Below are positions 33,750 to 44,716 of a stretch of 64,000 bases of DNA, in pieces. The notes under the pieces were generated by a model. It ran no database searches. It was not told the DNA's origin and saw only the letters and a list, made by a program, of their open reading frames with translations. The stretch comes from Clavaria fumosa (Eukaryota; Basidiomycota; Agaricomycetes; Agaricales; Clavariaceae), in NCBI GenBank assembly GCA_951802425.1, contig OX637798.1, positions 2,480,001 through 2,544,000 on the forward strand, written 5' to 3'. Position 1 is the first letter of the stretch. Every line of letters begins with the position of its first letter. The translations under genes and the position numbers were made by a program.

Positions 33750-33917
33750 GTGGTTCGGGACACGCTGGGGCGGGCGCGAGGGTAAATTCTTGCGAACGTG
33801 TTTAGCAGGTCTTCCTTGTTTGAGAGGTCTGCGTCACATGACACCAGCCATCGATAAGCATCGTCGATAAGCATCGCCGCAAACTTGCATCTTTCGTCGA
33901 CACTACTAGTATCAATC
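33750..33917 (+). promoter_or_regulatory. conserved 5' flank of copy D
   Basis: GTCACATGAC at 33833-33842, GATAAG at 33853-33858 and 33866-33871, then the shared CTTTCGTCGACACTACTAGT segment and ATG at 33918. Confidence 0.5.
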
Positions 33918-34233
33918 ATGCGCAAAGCTGTTGACACCACCCTCGCGAAGCTAAAGTCATCTACAGGACCTCAGTCTCTTGCCTTCATTAGCCTCCAGAA
34001 TGCTCTTGCGCTTCTCAAGGAGGTTGCGGGGAAGTCGGGTGTACCAGGATTACAGGAAGGTATCAAAGGTTTAGTGGTTCTCCTCGATGCTATTCAAGTG
34101 TGTGAAACATCTCATTTACCATCCCGTCGCATTGCTCGCTAACCATCCACACAGAAAACCTCACAGAATAGCAGTGACTTGGAATCACTCGACCGTCGTG
34201 TTCGAGACTTGCATATCATGCTGCAAGAGGCAT

Positions 34234-34240
34234 CTGATAG
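34234..34240. repeat. target site duplication CTGATAG (left, TIR transposon)
   Basis: CTGATAG precedes the insert and recurs at 36522-36528. Copy B has it once (catCTGATAGcggg, near 9158), so the empty site is known directly. Confidence 0.9.
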
Positions 34241-36521
34241 TGGGGTTGGGCAATGCCGGTAACAGGTCACATAGGTCACACTCCGTGACGCATCATCACA
34301 GGTCTCAAACCACTGACCCAGTGGTTTATCTCCTTCAAATCTAACTATAAGGAATGGTGTCCAGTGAATAAAATGTTCACAATTTATGTCTAGATTTTCC
34401 TTAATAAATTTTGTTTTTTTTGGTTACATCTGTGCAATGTTATGTCACTATCTTTCTGAATTCCCAGCCAAATCTGGCTCCAAACTTTGTTATTTTATAG
34501 ACTCCTTCAGCTCACATTTTCACACTTAACATTGGCTGAATGAAATGCTTCATTAATAAATTTAAAATATTTGTTCAGGACAGATCCTTTTTTTTCCTAC
34601 TCATTACTGAGATATAATAGAGACAGCATTATATTTCCATAATGGGAGTAGATAAAATAAATCTGTCCTGAACAAATATTCTGAATTTATTATTGGAGCA
34701 TTTTGTTCAATCAAAGCTAAGCTTAAAAATGTGATCTTGCTGAGCCTATAGCTATAGACATTTAAGTTTTGTGCAGCCATATGAGTGTTAGCACAGCCAC
34801 AATTTTTCGGACATGAGGCTGCCTCATGATGCAAAACAAAATTTTCAGGTCTCATTGCACCACCAATACATCTCTGTGATTCTGGCTTCAATTGCCCTCC
34901 TCAAGCCCTCTTTCTGCTGCCTATTTGGCTTTGTAAGTGACTCAAAACATAAATTTATCTATGATTGTGTTATGTGGCACTAATACTAGTACTTCTGATC
35001 TTACAGACAACTTCCTGCCATTGCAACAGCAGTTTCTTGATATTTTCTGTATTTCATCAGCCTCTGTAAGTGATTTTGAGTGTGATTGGCACAGAAATCT
35101 AAGTAACTGACCCTGTTATCTCTGGTGCAGTGACTTACATGCCTCCAAAGTCTGCCAGGAGTGCTGCACAGAGGCAGCAACTGTCAGGAGCCAGGGAAAA
35201 AGCCTCTAGCTCACTGCTAGGTTTGGAAGAGCTGCAGATACTCCTTTTGGCTGCTGAAAAGAGAGCCTTGGTGGCTGAGGCTGAAGCTGTGGAATTAAAG
35301 GCTGCACTGGAGAGTGAGAGAGGCTAGTAGGGAATTCAGAGAGAAACTGGAGAAGGAGGCTGCTAAATCTGCAGGTTTAGCTCACCAGCTTGCCCTAGAG
35401 AAAGAGTGCTCAGCAAAGTGGTACTGTGCATTTCCTGTTGGACTTGGGCCCATTACACCAAAAGGTTTACAGACACATACAAAGGATCATAGGAGACCCA
35501 AGCTTTCTTGTTGGGGACTCTATCACATGGGAAACTGGTGTAATGGATGGACAGATGTGGCAGACACCAGCAGCAGTTGCAGCAGTGCAAAAGATTGCAC
35601 CCTGTTGGTTGCATTTTTTGAAGGAGTAGCTGTGACATGGAAACACTTCACTTCTGAATTTGCACCTGGTGGTCTGATTGATGAGGCCACCATGGAGGAA
35701 AAGGAATTAGCCTAGATGCCACCCACAAATGATGCAAATGAAGGTGCTCTTGGCTCATTTTGAGTACTTATGCAATGCCAACCACACCTCACATCATTGC
35801 AATACAATGCTCAGGCAATGTATACTCACAATGACACCCAAGCCTTCATGGAGAAGATGTTCCAGCCTGAAGATTACAGCATATTCATCAGCTTGCACAT
35901 AAAGATGAGGCAAAGGGGGTGGAACAAGCAGGGAGGGAGGTAATTATCAGGCATGCTAAAGCCAAGATTGATGAGTGTGAGGCTGCAAGGGATGCAAAAA
36001 AGAAGAAGGTAGCCAAAGTAGCTGGATGCTGATATTTGACAAGGAGCAAGTCAAGAAGCTCAAAGGAGACAAGCTCAAAGATCATCTTCTGGCATTTCAA
36101 AGGATTGGAGCTCCAAACCTGCAGAATCTGTCCCTTAGGACAGCTTAGGGAAGGACTTGTGCAATCAATTGGTCTCTATAATACTGGGCAATGGAAGCCA
36201 AACACAAGTGTGGGCCCTCAAACAATTCCAATGGAGTCAGAATCTGGGGAAGAATTTGACCTGGATGAAGGAAAGGAAGACTGGAAGGACATGGATGAAT
36301 AGTGCAGAGTTTTCCCATTATTGTGTGATTATTTTTACTTCAAACAAGCAGTGTAGAGTCTCTTGAGTATCTGCAGTGTATATAGTTTCTATATAACGAA
36401 GAAAACAGTGTTGTTGCCATGTCTGAGGCCTGTAATTGAGGTGGGTCAGCCTTTGTCACGCTTTCTGTCACAGGCCGTTACGTCACGCTGCCGCGTCGTG
36501 TGGCGGAGTTGCCCAACCCCA
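34241..36521. mobile_element. TIR DNA transposon (hAT-like), non-autonomous, in exon 2 of copy D
   Basis: 2,281 bp bounded by perfect 13-bp inverted repeats TGGGGTTGGGCAA / TTGCCCAACCCCA and a 7-bp target duplication. Near the ends GTCAC/GTGAC motifs occur in both orientations (subterminal repeats). The ends resemble hAT elements (GGGTTGGGCAA), but hAT usually gives 8-bp duplications, so the superfamily call is tentative. No transposase domain seen; the interior carries remnants of a host-like coding sequence. It is AT-richer than its surroundings. Absent from the B homolog, so inserted after the B/D duplication. Confidence 0.88.
35130..36302 (+). pseudogene. decayed coding remnant inside the TIR transposon
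   Basis: Successive open stretches in shifting frames: PPKSARSAAQRQQLSGAREK with a coiled-coil (AEAEAVELKAALE | REASREFREKLEKEAAKS, one frameshift between), then LDLGPLHQKVYRHIQRIIGD, then WNKQGGREVIIRHAKAKIDE ... AKKKKVAKVA, and DKEQVKKLKGDKLKDHLLAF followed by QRIGAPNLQNLSLRTA. The last segment looks like a conserved stretch of hypothetical proteins common in agaricomycete genomes; I cannot assign a function. Stops and frame changes make it a pseudogene. It could be a captured host gene or part of the element's own cargo. Confidence 0.5.
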
Positions 36522-39274
36522 CTGATAGCGGGACCCTGACTACAGTAATGACTGACCGTATCAACCGCTTGTCTGAGTGAGTCACCATCTCCCCAGTGTA
36601 ACATTTTGTCAATCTCAGTCTCGAATGGCAGATCATGGAAGTCTGTCGGTGAACAGGCACAGCGTATGATCATGCGTAACCACTTGAGGCGTTTCCTCAC
36701 TCGCGACCGTGATACTGTTGAGATTATGGGCCTCATCTCTGCAATCAATGACTCAATACATCAATTTCTGGTAAGTAAATGGCCTGTACTTTTCAGAGAC
36801 CATGATTGAGTGGCGGCTACCCCAAGGTTCAAAGTACACTTGCCATTGAGTCTGCCCTTGGAGTAAGTTCATGAGCCATGAAGTAACATAGTTACTCAGA
36901 TGTGACTGACTAATTGCTAGGAACATGCTGCCCGAGCTGAGGAACATGCTGCCCGAGCTAAGGAACATGCTGCCCGAGTTGAGGGACATGCTGCTCGAGC
37001 TGAGGCTAGCCTTCAGGTTTGTCTCTTCCTGTCAGTGTCCTTATCTTGTGCATCATGTTCATCATATAATTAATTTATCAGGAAATCAAGACAAGGCTCG
37101 ATGACTACAGTATGGTTTATTCATAATTTGATTTAGTGCTTTACTTATGTTTGGTCCGCAGCTGGTCTCAATCTGCCTCATGCCACCACTGCTGGCTTCA
37201 GTTGCAACAATAAGCTAGTCCCATGTCTTGATGGTACTCGGAAACAGATTCTTGATGAGCTATATCAATGGATTGGTCATGACATCAAAGACCTCTCCCA
37301 GGAGGGCATACTCACATCTTCTGACCATTTATGTGTCATGGGGACTCGGCAGATATTTTGGATCAATGGTGTAGCTGGGAGTGGGAAGACTACAATTGCT
37401 TACACTGCTGCAGAGTTCTGTGAGGACAAAGGAATGCTTGCTGCGAGCTTCTTCTGCTCAAGGGATAATGCTGATTGCAGCAACCTTAATTTGGTTTTCA
37501 CCACCATTGCATATCAATTGGGACAGTTTTGTCCAGAGTTCAAGGCTTGCCTTGCAGAAGTGGTCAGGTCAAATCCTGATGTTGTCTACTCCAATGTCTC
37601 CTATCAGTTGAAGAAGATGATTGTCAAACCATTGCTTGCTATGAGGAATAAGTTCCCTCAGGGTTTAGTGGTGATTGATGCTTTAGATGAATGCAAGGAT
37701 GACAGTTCTACATCCACCATTCTGGCATCTTTGTCCCAACACATTGACAAGTTATTCCCATTGCAATTCCTCATCACCAGTAGACCAATTCTCCAGATCA
37801 CTGGAGCTTTTCAACATCCACATCTCATCAATACAACCAGGCCATTGATTCTTCATCAAGTCAAATTGGATGTCATTAAAAGTGATATCCAGTGTTATCT
37901 AAAATGGCACCTTGGTGCTATCAAGCAGAAATATCACATTCTTGGTACCTGGCCATCTTCAAGAGATGTTGAAGACTTGACCCATATGTCTTCAGGCCTT
38001 TTCATATTTGCTGCCACTGCAGCAAGGTTTATTGATGCTGCTGATCCCAGGGGGCAATTGAAGATACTTTTGAACAAAAAGTCTGTTACTGGCTTCTCTC
38101 CTCTGCAGCATCTGGATCAGTTGTACTCCCAAGTGCTCAACATTGCATTCCCAGATATTTCTGATCACCTTGGAGCCAAATTGCAATTGATTCTAGGTGC
38201 CATTGTCACCCTTCAGGATCCTCTCCCATCAGATCAATTGGAGGATCTGCTTGAATGTGATGTTCTTGGTTATCTTCAGCAGTTACAGGCAATCATCACC
38301 CTTCCAAATGATGGTGTTGGAGTTATTAGATTGATCCACCCATCATTCTTTGATTTCATTGTGGATTCTACCAGATGCCATGATGAGCAGTTTAAAATCA
38401 ATCTTGAAGAGCAGCACACCATCATGGCAGAGAAATGCTTGACCATGATGAAAAGGTTAAAGAAGGATATTTGTGACATAGGAGATCCCACCAAATTCAG
38501 CCATGAGGTTCCAGATCTTCAAGAGATGATATCCAATCACATCTCATGCAGCCTGCAGTATGCATGTAGATATTGGGGTGTGCATGTTTGCAGTGGCAAG
38601 CTTTCAAGTGATGTGTTGAAGCTTCTAGAGGATTTCTGCTCAAATCATTTATTACACTGGATAGAGGTCTGCAGCCTTCTTGGGCATCTGAGAAATGCAT
38701 TGCAAATGTTGGCATCTGTGCATGCCTGTCTTGCAGTAAGTGCATATTCTTGTCAGTTGAGGTTGGCAAAACTAACATATAATCCTTTCTGCAGATCAGG
38801 AAAGATGTGCATATGACAGTCTCAGCACTGTTATATGATGGTCAAAGATTGATTCAAGAGTTCTTTCCAGCCATCAGTGTATCTGCCTTGCAGATGTATT
38901 TTACAGCTTTGCCCTTCACCCCAACTGGCACTGAATTATACAATACCTATCATAAGCAGATGGAGGGTGCAGTGATAGTGCAAGGGGCATTACCAAAAGA
39001 ATGGAGTGCATGTATACAGGTCATGGAGGGCCATTCTGATTTTGTCACCTCAGTGTCATTGTCTCCAGATGGCACAAGGATAATTTCAGGGTCTGAAGAC
39101 AAGACAGTGAGAGTGTGGGATGCAGTCACTGGTGCTCATCTGCAGACACTTGAGGGCCATTCCCATTATCTCACTTCAGTGTCATTCACTCCAGATGGCA
39201 CAAGGATTGTTTCAGGGTCTTATGACAAGACAGTGAGAGTGTGGGATACAGTCACTGGTGCTCATCTGCAGACA

Positions 39275-40030
39275 CTTGAGGGCCATTCTCATTGGGTCAG
39301 ATCAGTGTCATTCTGTTCAGATGGCACAAGGATTGTTTCAGGGTCTTTTGACAAGACAGTGAGAGTGTGGGATACAGTCACTGGTGCTCATTTGCAGACA
39401 CTTGAGGGCCATTCTCATCATGTCAGATCAGTGTCATTCTCTTCAGATGGCACAAGGATAGTTTCAGGGTCTGATGACCAGACAGTGAGAGTGTGGGATA
39501 CAGTCACTGGTGTTCATCTGCAGACACTTGAGGGCCATTCTGATTGGGTCAGATCAGTGTCATTCTCTTCAGATGGCACAAGGATAGTTTCAGGGTCTGA
39601 TGACCAGACAGTGAGAGTGTGGGATACAGTCACTGGTGCTCATCTGCAGACACTTGAGGGCCATTCTCATTGGGTCAGATCAGTGTCATTCTGTTCAGAT
39701 GGCACAAGGATTGTTTCAGGGTCTTTTGACAAGACAGTGAGAGTGTGGGATACAGTCACTGGTGCTCATTTGCAGACACTTGAGGGCCATTCTCATCATG
39801 TCAGATCAGTGTCATTCTCTTCAGATGGCACAAGGATAGTTTCAGGGTCTGATGACCAGACAGTGAGAGTGTGGGATACAGTCACTGGTGTTCATCTGCA
39901 GACACTTGAGGGCCATTCTGATTGGGTCATGTCAGTGTCATTCTCTCCAGATGGCACAAGGATAGTTTCAGGGTCTGATGACCAGACAGTGAGAGTGTGG
40001 GATACAGTCACTGGAGTTCATCTGCAGACA
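39275..40030 (+). repeat. 378-bp tandem duplication of three WD40 repeats in copy D
   Basis: 39275-39652 and 39653-40030 each hold repeats starting LEGHSHWV, LEGHSHHV and LEGHSDWV, with the diagnostic SVSFCSDG in the first. The units differ in the last repeat (VRSVSFSSDG against VMSVSFSPDG). The triplet is different from the one duplicated in copy B. Confidence 0.88.
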
Positions 40031-41164
40031 CTTGAGGGCCATTCTCATCATGTCAGATCAGTGTCATTCTCTTCAGATGGCACAAGGATTGTTTCAGGGT
40101 CTGATGACAAGACAGTGAGAGTGTGGGATACAGTCACTAGTGCTCATCTGCACACACTTGAGGGCCATTCTCATTGGGTCACATCAGTGTCATTCTCTCC
40201 AGATGGCACAAGGATTGTTTCAGGGTCTTCTGACAAGACAGTGAGAGTGTGGGATGCAGTCACTGGTGCTCATCTGCAGACACTTGAGGGCCATTCTCAG
40301 GATGTCACATCAGTGTCATTCTCTTCAGATGGCACAAGGATAGTTTCAGGGTCTGATGACAAGACAGTGAGAGTGTGGGATACAGTCACTAGTGCTCATC
40401 TGCACACACTTGAGGGCCATTCTCATTGGGTCACATCAGTGTCATTCTCTCCAGATGGCACAAGGATTGTTTCAGGGTCTGATGACCAGACAGTGAGAGT
40501 GTGGGATACAGTCACTGGTGCTCATCTGCAGACACTTGAGGGCCATTCTGATTGGGTCTTGTCAGTGTCATTCTCTCCAGATGACACAAGGATTGTTTCA
40601 GGGTCTGCAGATGAGACAATGAGAGTGTGGGATACAGTCACTGGTGCTCATCTGCAGACACTTGAGGGCCATTATAATTGGGTCATCTCAGTGTCATTCT
40701 CTCCAGATGGCACAAGGATTGTTTCAGGGTCTTTTGACAAGACAGTGAGAGTGTGGGATACAGTCACTGGTGCTCATCTGCAGACACTTGAGGGCCATTC
40801 TTATGGGGTCAGATCAGTGTCATTCTCTTCAGATGGCACAAGGATAGTTTCAGGGTCTGATGATGAGACAGTGAGAGTATGGGATGCAGGAACTGGGGTC
40901 CTTCACATCATTCACAGTGATTCAAACTGTGGGAGGTCATGGCCATACCTCATCAATAATGGATGGATATCCATTTCTTTCACAAGGCACAGGCTTTGTT
41001 GGATACCTGTGGCTTATCGTAGCTATCCTGACACAAATGCGTCCACTATTGATCAAATGGCAGTGGTCACACCCCAGAATTCCATTATTTTTCTCCATTT
41101 CACTGCCTTGCATTCCTACCTCCATACACAGTTCCAAATACCTCTGCCTTCATATAATTCTTAG

Positions 41165-41963
41165 CTCCTGTCCATGGGATCCCCCACCAAGCACAGGCCC
41201 AGGGGTGTTAAGATGGTGAAATGAGGAATAAAAAATAACTTGAATCAAAATGTGTACTTGAATCTTAGTGAGAGGATTTGTATAACAGCCTCAGTCACTT
41301 CTTTTGTATGTCAGAGGTCTGAATAATAATCAGAGCTGCCAAATTGCTGCAGGAAGCCTTGTGCCATTGGTTTCAAGTCCATTAGCACAGCACTTCCCAG
41401 CATTGAATATGTAGCCCCCAGAGACTTCCTGACACAGTTATTTTTTCATGCAACATGCTTAGGCAAGAAGATATACAGGTATTGTTAGAAATCCATGCCC
41501 CAATGGGTTGAAGCAAGAATGTTATGATAGCACCATCACACTAACAAATTTACCTCAAGAGAGACAAGGCTGATAATGAGCAGAGGCAAAGCTGATAACA
41601 GACGAAGTAATGCTGATGTACAGAGAATGAAAACTACACCTCATGAAGAGACATATTTTGATCAAGATTACATCCAGGTCAGAAGATAATGATAGATACA
41701 GCTGGTCACTGCAGGAACGGAAAGAAGGCCAAAACAAAACAAAGAAAGGAAAAAAACTGAGAGACAACACCGCTGAGATGCACGAGGGGAGGCGTTCCGC
41801 ATTGACGGCTATCATGAGCGAGTAGCGATAGATACAAAAAAACAAGAAAAGGGTAAAGGTGGGGAGAGGCTGAATGGCTGAATGGCAAAAAAAATGAATA
41901 GATTATGCACTATTACAAGGCGAGCACTTGAGACAAAGCCGCGAAATGAGAGGGCGTGGGCGT
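41165..41963. other. spacer after copy D
   Basis: NLR 3' flank (AATAAA-type hexamer near 41226) and Galpha 3' flank; no gene seen. Closest to the spacer after copy B. Confidence 0.55.
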
Positions 41964-44151
41964 TTACATTAGTTCTGCGTGGCGCAGGTGGTCTCGCAGT
42001 ATGATCTCTTCGACTGAGCGAAAGTGGGCGGTTGGTCAGTCACAAGCTCGCTGAAAAGAGGGTGCGGATGGGGAGGGGAGACCAGAGGAGGCTTACCGGT
42101 GCCCAGGGTGACCGCCGTGGCTTCCGTATCCTGTGCGCACGGATACCATCAACGCAGAATGGGCGAAACGAAGGCCAATACGTACAATGACTGAAGTAAG
42201 GTGGAAGAAGAAGGGGCGTGGCTCGGGGGAGTGTTTCCGTTGTATCTCTCTGATGTGCTGCTGGAAGTCTTGAGAAGGCAACCATCAACCAATAAGGAAG
42301 GAAGAGAAATCAAATGGGATAGAACGACACGAACACTTGGTCGCAGTAGGCAGGTCGTTCTTCCGATCGCCAAGGCTGGGCACGCTGTCCTTGATGCGGA
42401 CGCTGCGGCGCAGCTTCGAGTCGAGGATGTCGCACTTTTTGAGGAAGAGGATCATCTGCGTTTGTGCTAGCCACTTGCACGCGCATACCGCCTGCCACAG
42501 CAGGTAACTGTCCTCGAGCCTGTTCACGCGCCGGTCCTCCTCGAGCTTCTCGTCGAAGTACGAGATGGGCGCGAGGAAGATGACCGCGTTCATGTTGTCG
42601 AAGGAGGAGTGCCATGCTGCGCGCTGGCGCACTGTGAAGATGTGGGGGGGAGTTGGTCAGCCGGCCTGGACACCCTCAGGTATAAGTGGTACGCACGGAT
42701 GACCGGGTCCATGCCCACATCGTACATGAGCCACTCCTGGCCAACCCTGCGACCTGTATCGATTCAACGGAGGGGTGGTCAGGATGGAGGCCGCTTTCAA
42801 AGGGAGGGGGGAAAAATAAAGAGAATGGAACGCACCGTGGTCAAACACGAATTTGTACTCCTGCACGCCAAGCGTGCGCAGACGGACTCGAATGACATCT
42901 GCGTCCGTCGGCTGGTAGTGGCGCGTGGCGGCTCGCTCGACGTCGTTCAGGAAGCTGCGCAGGGGCAAAGCGGGTCAGCACGCAGCACAGCAACGAAAGA
43001 GCAATAATAATAATAATAATAAAGCAATAGTCCCGAACGTCACGTCGATACGCACAATCCTGGGGTCTCCTCGCGCCTGACGTTCCGCTTGGTCAGAGCA
43101 GACCGCAACATAGGGTCTTCCCATATCGCCTTCATGTCGTCCGCGCGCAACGCAATGACTGCCGTGATGTCGTTCAGCTCCGCGCCCCAACCGCGCCTCA
43201 CAACGGGGGTCAGCTGCTGCGCCTCTACCGCAGGAGCAGCCGCAGCGATGGCGGCCCGCCCACAGCGGAAGCGGTTCAGTGCGGTCTTCCACCCGTTGCG
43301 CGAGTTGATCGAGAACTCTTGCTGCTGCTGCACGCAGAACGCCGGGGCTCGTGTCCGCGTCGTCGAACGGCGCGGCGGTCGTGATGGAGGTGGAGTGCAC
43401 CTCGCTCGCGGCGGCGCCGAGACGCCGCTCGAATGCGCCGCAGCGGCTCGAGGCGGAGTTTCAGGAGACGGAGTTTTTCGGCGAAATGCTGCTGCTGCTG
43501 CAGGTGGTGTGATTGCAGCGAGGACGAGAGATGCAGGTGGGGGCGGCAGCTATGGTGGCGGAGGAAGAGGGGGCGCCTGTAGTGGTGGGCGGGGGAGAGG
43601 GCGTAGAGGTTTCGGAGCGCTGGGCCATTTCGTAGGAGAGGAGGTCGAGTACGGTGTTGACATTGCGGACGAGGTCGAGCTGGATGACGGCGCGCCATGA
43701 GGCGCGTTCTTCCTGCTATCCATGGCGGGCATAGGTGAGCTAGAAGTCTGATGCGTGGTGTGAGTTCCACAAGCGTTGGCGGTAGGATCAACGAGCGTCA
43801 GAGTGGGATCACCGAGCGTCAAGAGATGGATGGCGCATTTTTGAGGGTGGCGGATTTACCTGGGAGACGTCATTTGATCAGCCAGTGGAAAACAGTGGGG
43901 TTAATGATGATGGACGTGGGTGTGAGAGGAATAATAAGACGCACCGCTCTCGCTCTGTCCCAGGAGGAGGACCTTGACGGGCGCTTCTTGCGTCGAAGCG
44001 CCGCCTTTTCCTGGCGGATCTGCTCGCGGATCTCCTCGTCAACGCGGCGGGCGTGGGACTCGGCGAGCTCGCGCGCCTCGTGCTTTGCCGGCGTCTCGTC
44101 GCGCGGGGGCACGAGGACGGCGGCGAGTGGGTCGTCGTCGTTGATGCGCAT
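41964..44151 (-). pseudogene. Galpha subunit pseudogene 4 (after copy D)
   Basis: The only copy without the N-terminal TAG: from ATG at 44151 it reads RINDDDPLAAVLVPPRDETP ... DEEIREQIRQEKAALRRKKR. It then loses one C in the RPVKV codons, shifting the P-loop exon (GQSES) out of frame. Microexon at 43839-43859 encodes G-KSATLK, but its donor GT is mutated to AT. The next exon has TAG for Trp (43716-43718). Further on: DLVRNVNTVLDLLS, LLKLRLEPLRRI, SINSRNGWKTALNRFR, DNMNAVIFLAPISYFDEKLE, MILFLKKCDILDS (NKxD Asn changed to Lys), REIQRKHSPEPRPFFFHLTS, and the stop at 41964. Non-functional. Confidence 0.84.
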
Positions 44152-44716
44152 GTCTTGGGTGGAGGTTCTGGGTGGACTGATGGGGAGGAGGCGGATGGGG
44201 ATGGTGGTGAGGAGGGGGGCGGGTACGGATGCGGGTGAGGCGCGAGATGGATGTCGCGAATGAGGAGGAGGGAGCTGTGAGCGTTGTAAGGATTAAAAAG
44301 ATGACAGAAATTCTATGTTCAATTGAATCATCGAATGAAATCCTTCCCTAAACTGGAAGGTGAATCATTGATCGGATAGAAAGTCGTTTCGGTCTCGCAA
44401 TCGTATGAACGTGAAGTGACCGAGATTCGATGAGTCAGAGTTCCCACGTTCCCCCTTTGGATTTAACGATGAGGTCATGGTGCAAATGTCACGACGATGT
44501 GAGCGTTCACGTGATCAGCAAGATGGTCAGGACTGAGAGTAGGACATCGATCCTCGCAGGCAATCTCGATGCCATCTTTAGCGGACATCACTTGCTTTCC
44601 CTTACCACACAAGGGAATTTTACTGATTATCAAGAGTACATCTATGGATTGTTTACAGCACTGCATTCGAGATGAGTCATGTCTCTTTATCATGAAGCAA
44701 TTATCCTTCGATTGAG
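44152..44716. promoter_or_regulatory. divergent spacer between Galpha 4 and NHE 4
   Basis: Uninterrupted counterpart of the copia insertion region (16730-17214 plus 22145 onward), useful as the empty site. TGAGTCA (AP-1-like) near 44434. No gene seen. Confidence 0.45.

Larger units (their letters stand above)
33918..41164 (+). pseudogene. NACHT-WD40 NLR-like gene, copy D, split by a transposon
   Basis: Exons 33918-34097, 34155-34240 + 36529-36576 (exon 2, split by the insert at 34241-36521), 36632-36770, 36827-36862, 36921-37016, 37082-37109, 37162-38735 and 38795-41164. Without the insert the phases close to 1518 residues with no other stop: N-terminal helical domain, four heptads, NACHT (GVAGSGKTT, LVVIDALDE), 15 WD40 repeats and tail. 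As it stands the insert breaks the N-terminal helical domain. The NACHT and WD40 parts remain open and could be made only from a start inside or after the insert. The 5' half is closest to copy B; from about 38200-38370 onward it is closest to copy E (VDSTRCHDEQF, YTFTALPF-like start of exon 8). WD40 repeats 3-5 are duplicated as 6-8. Confidence 0.88.

Noticed and set aside
34241..36521. Insertion read as a large retained intron of copy D
   Set aside because: Perfect terminal inverted repeats, target duplication and the empty site in copy B show a transposon; its ends are not GT..AG.
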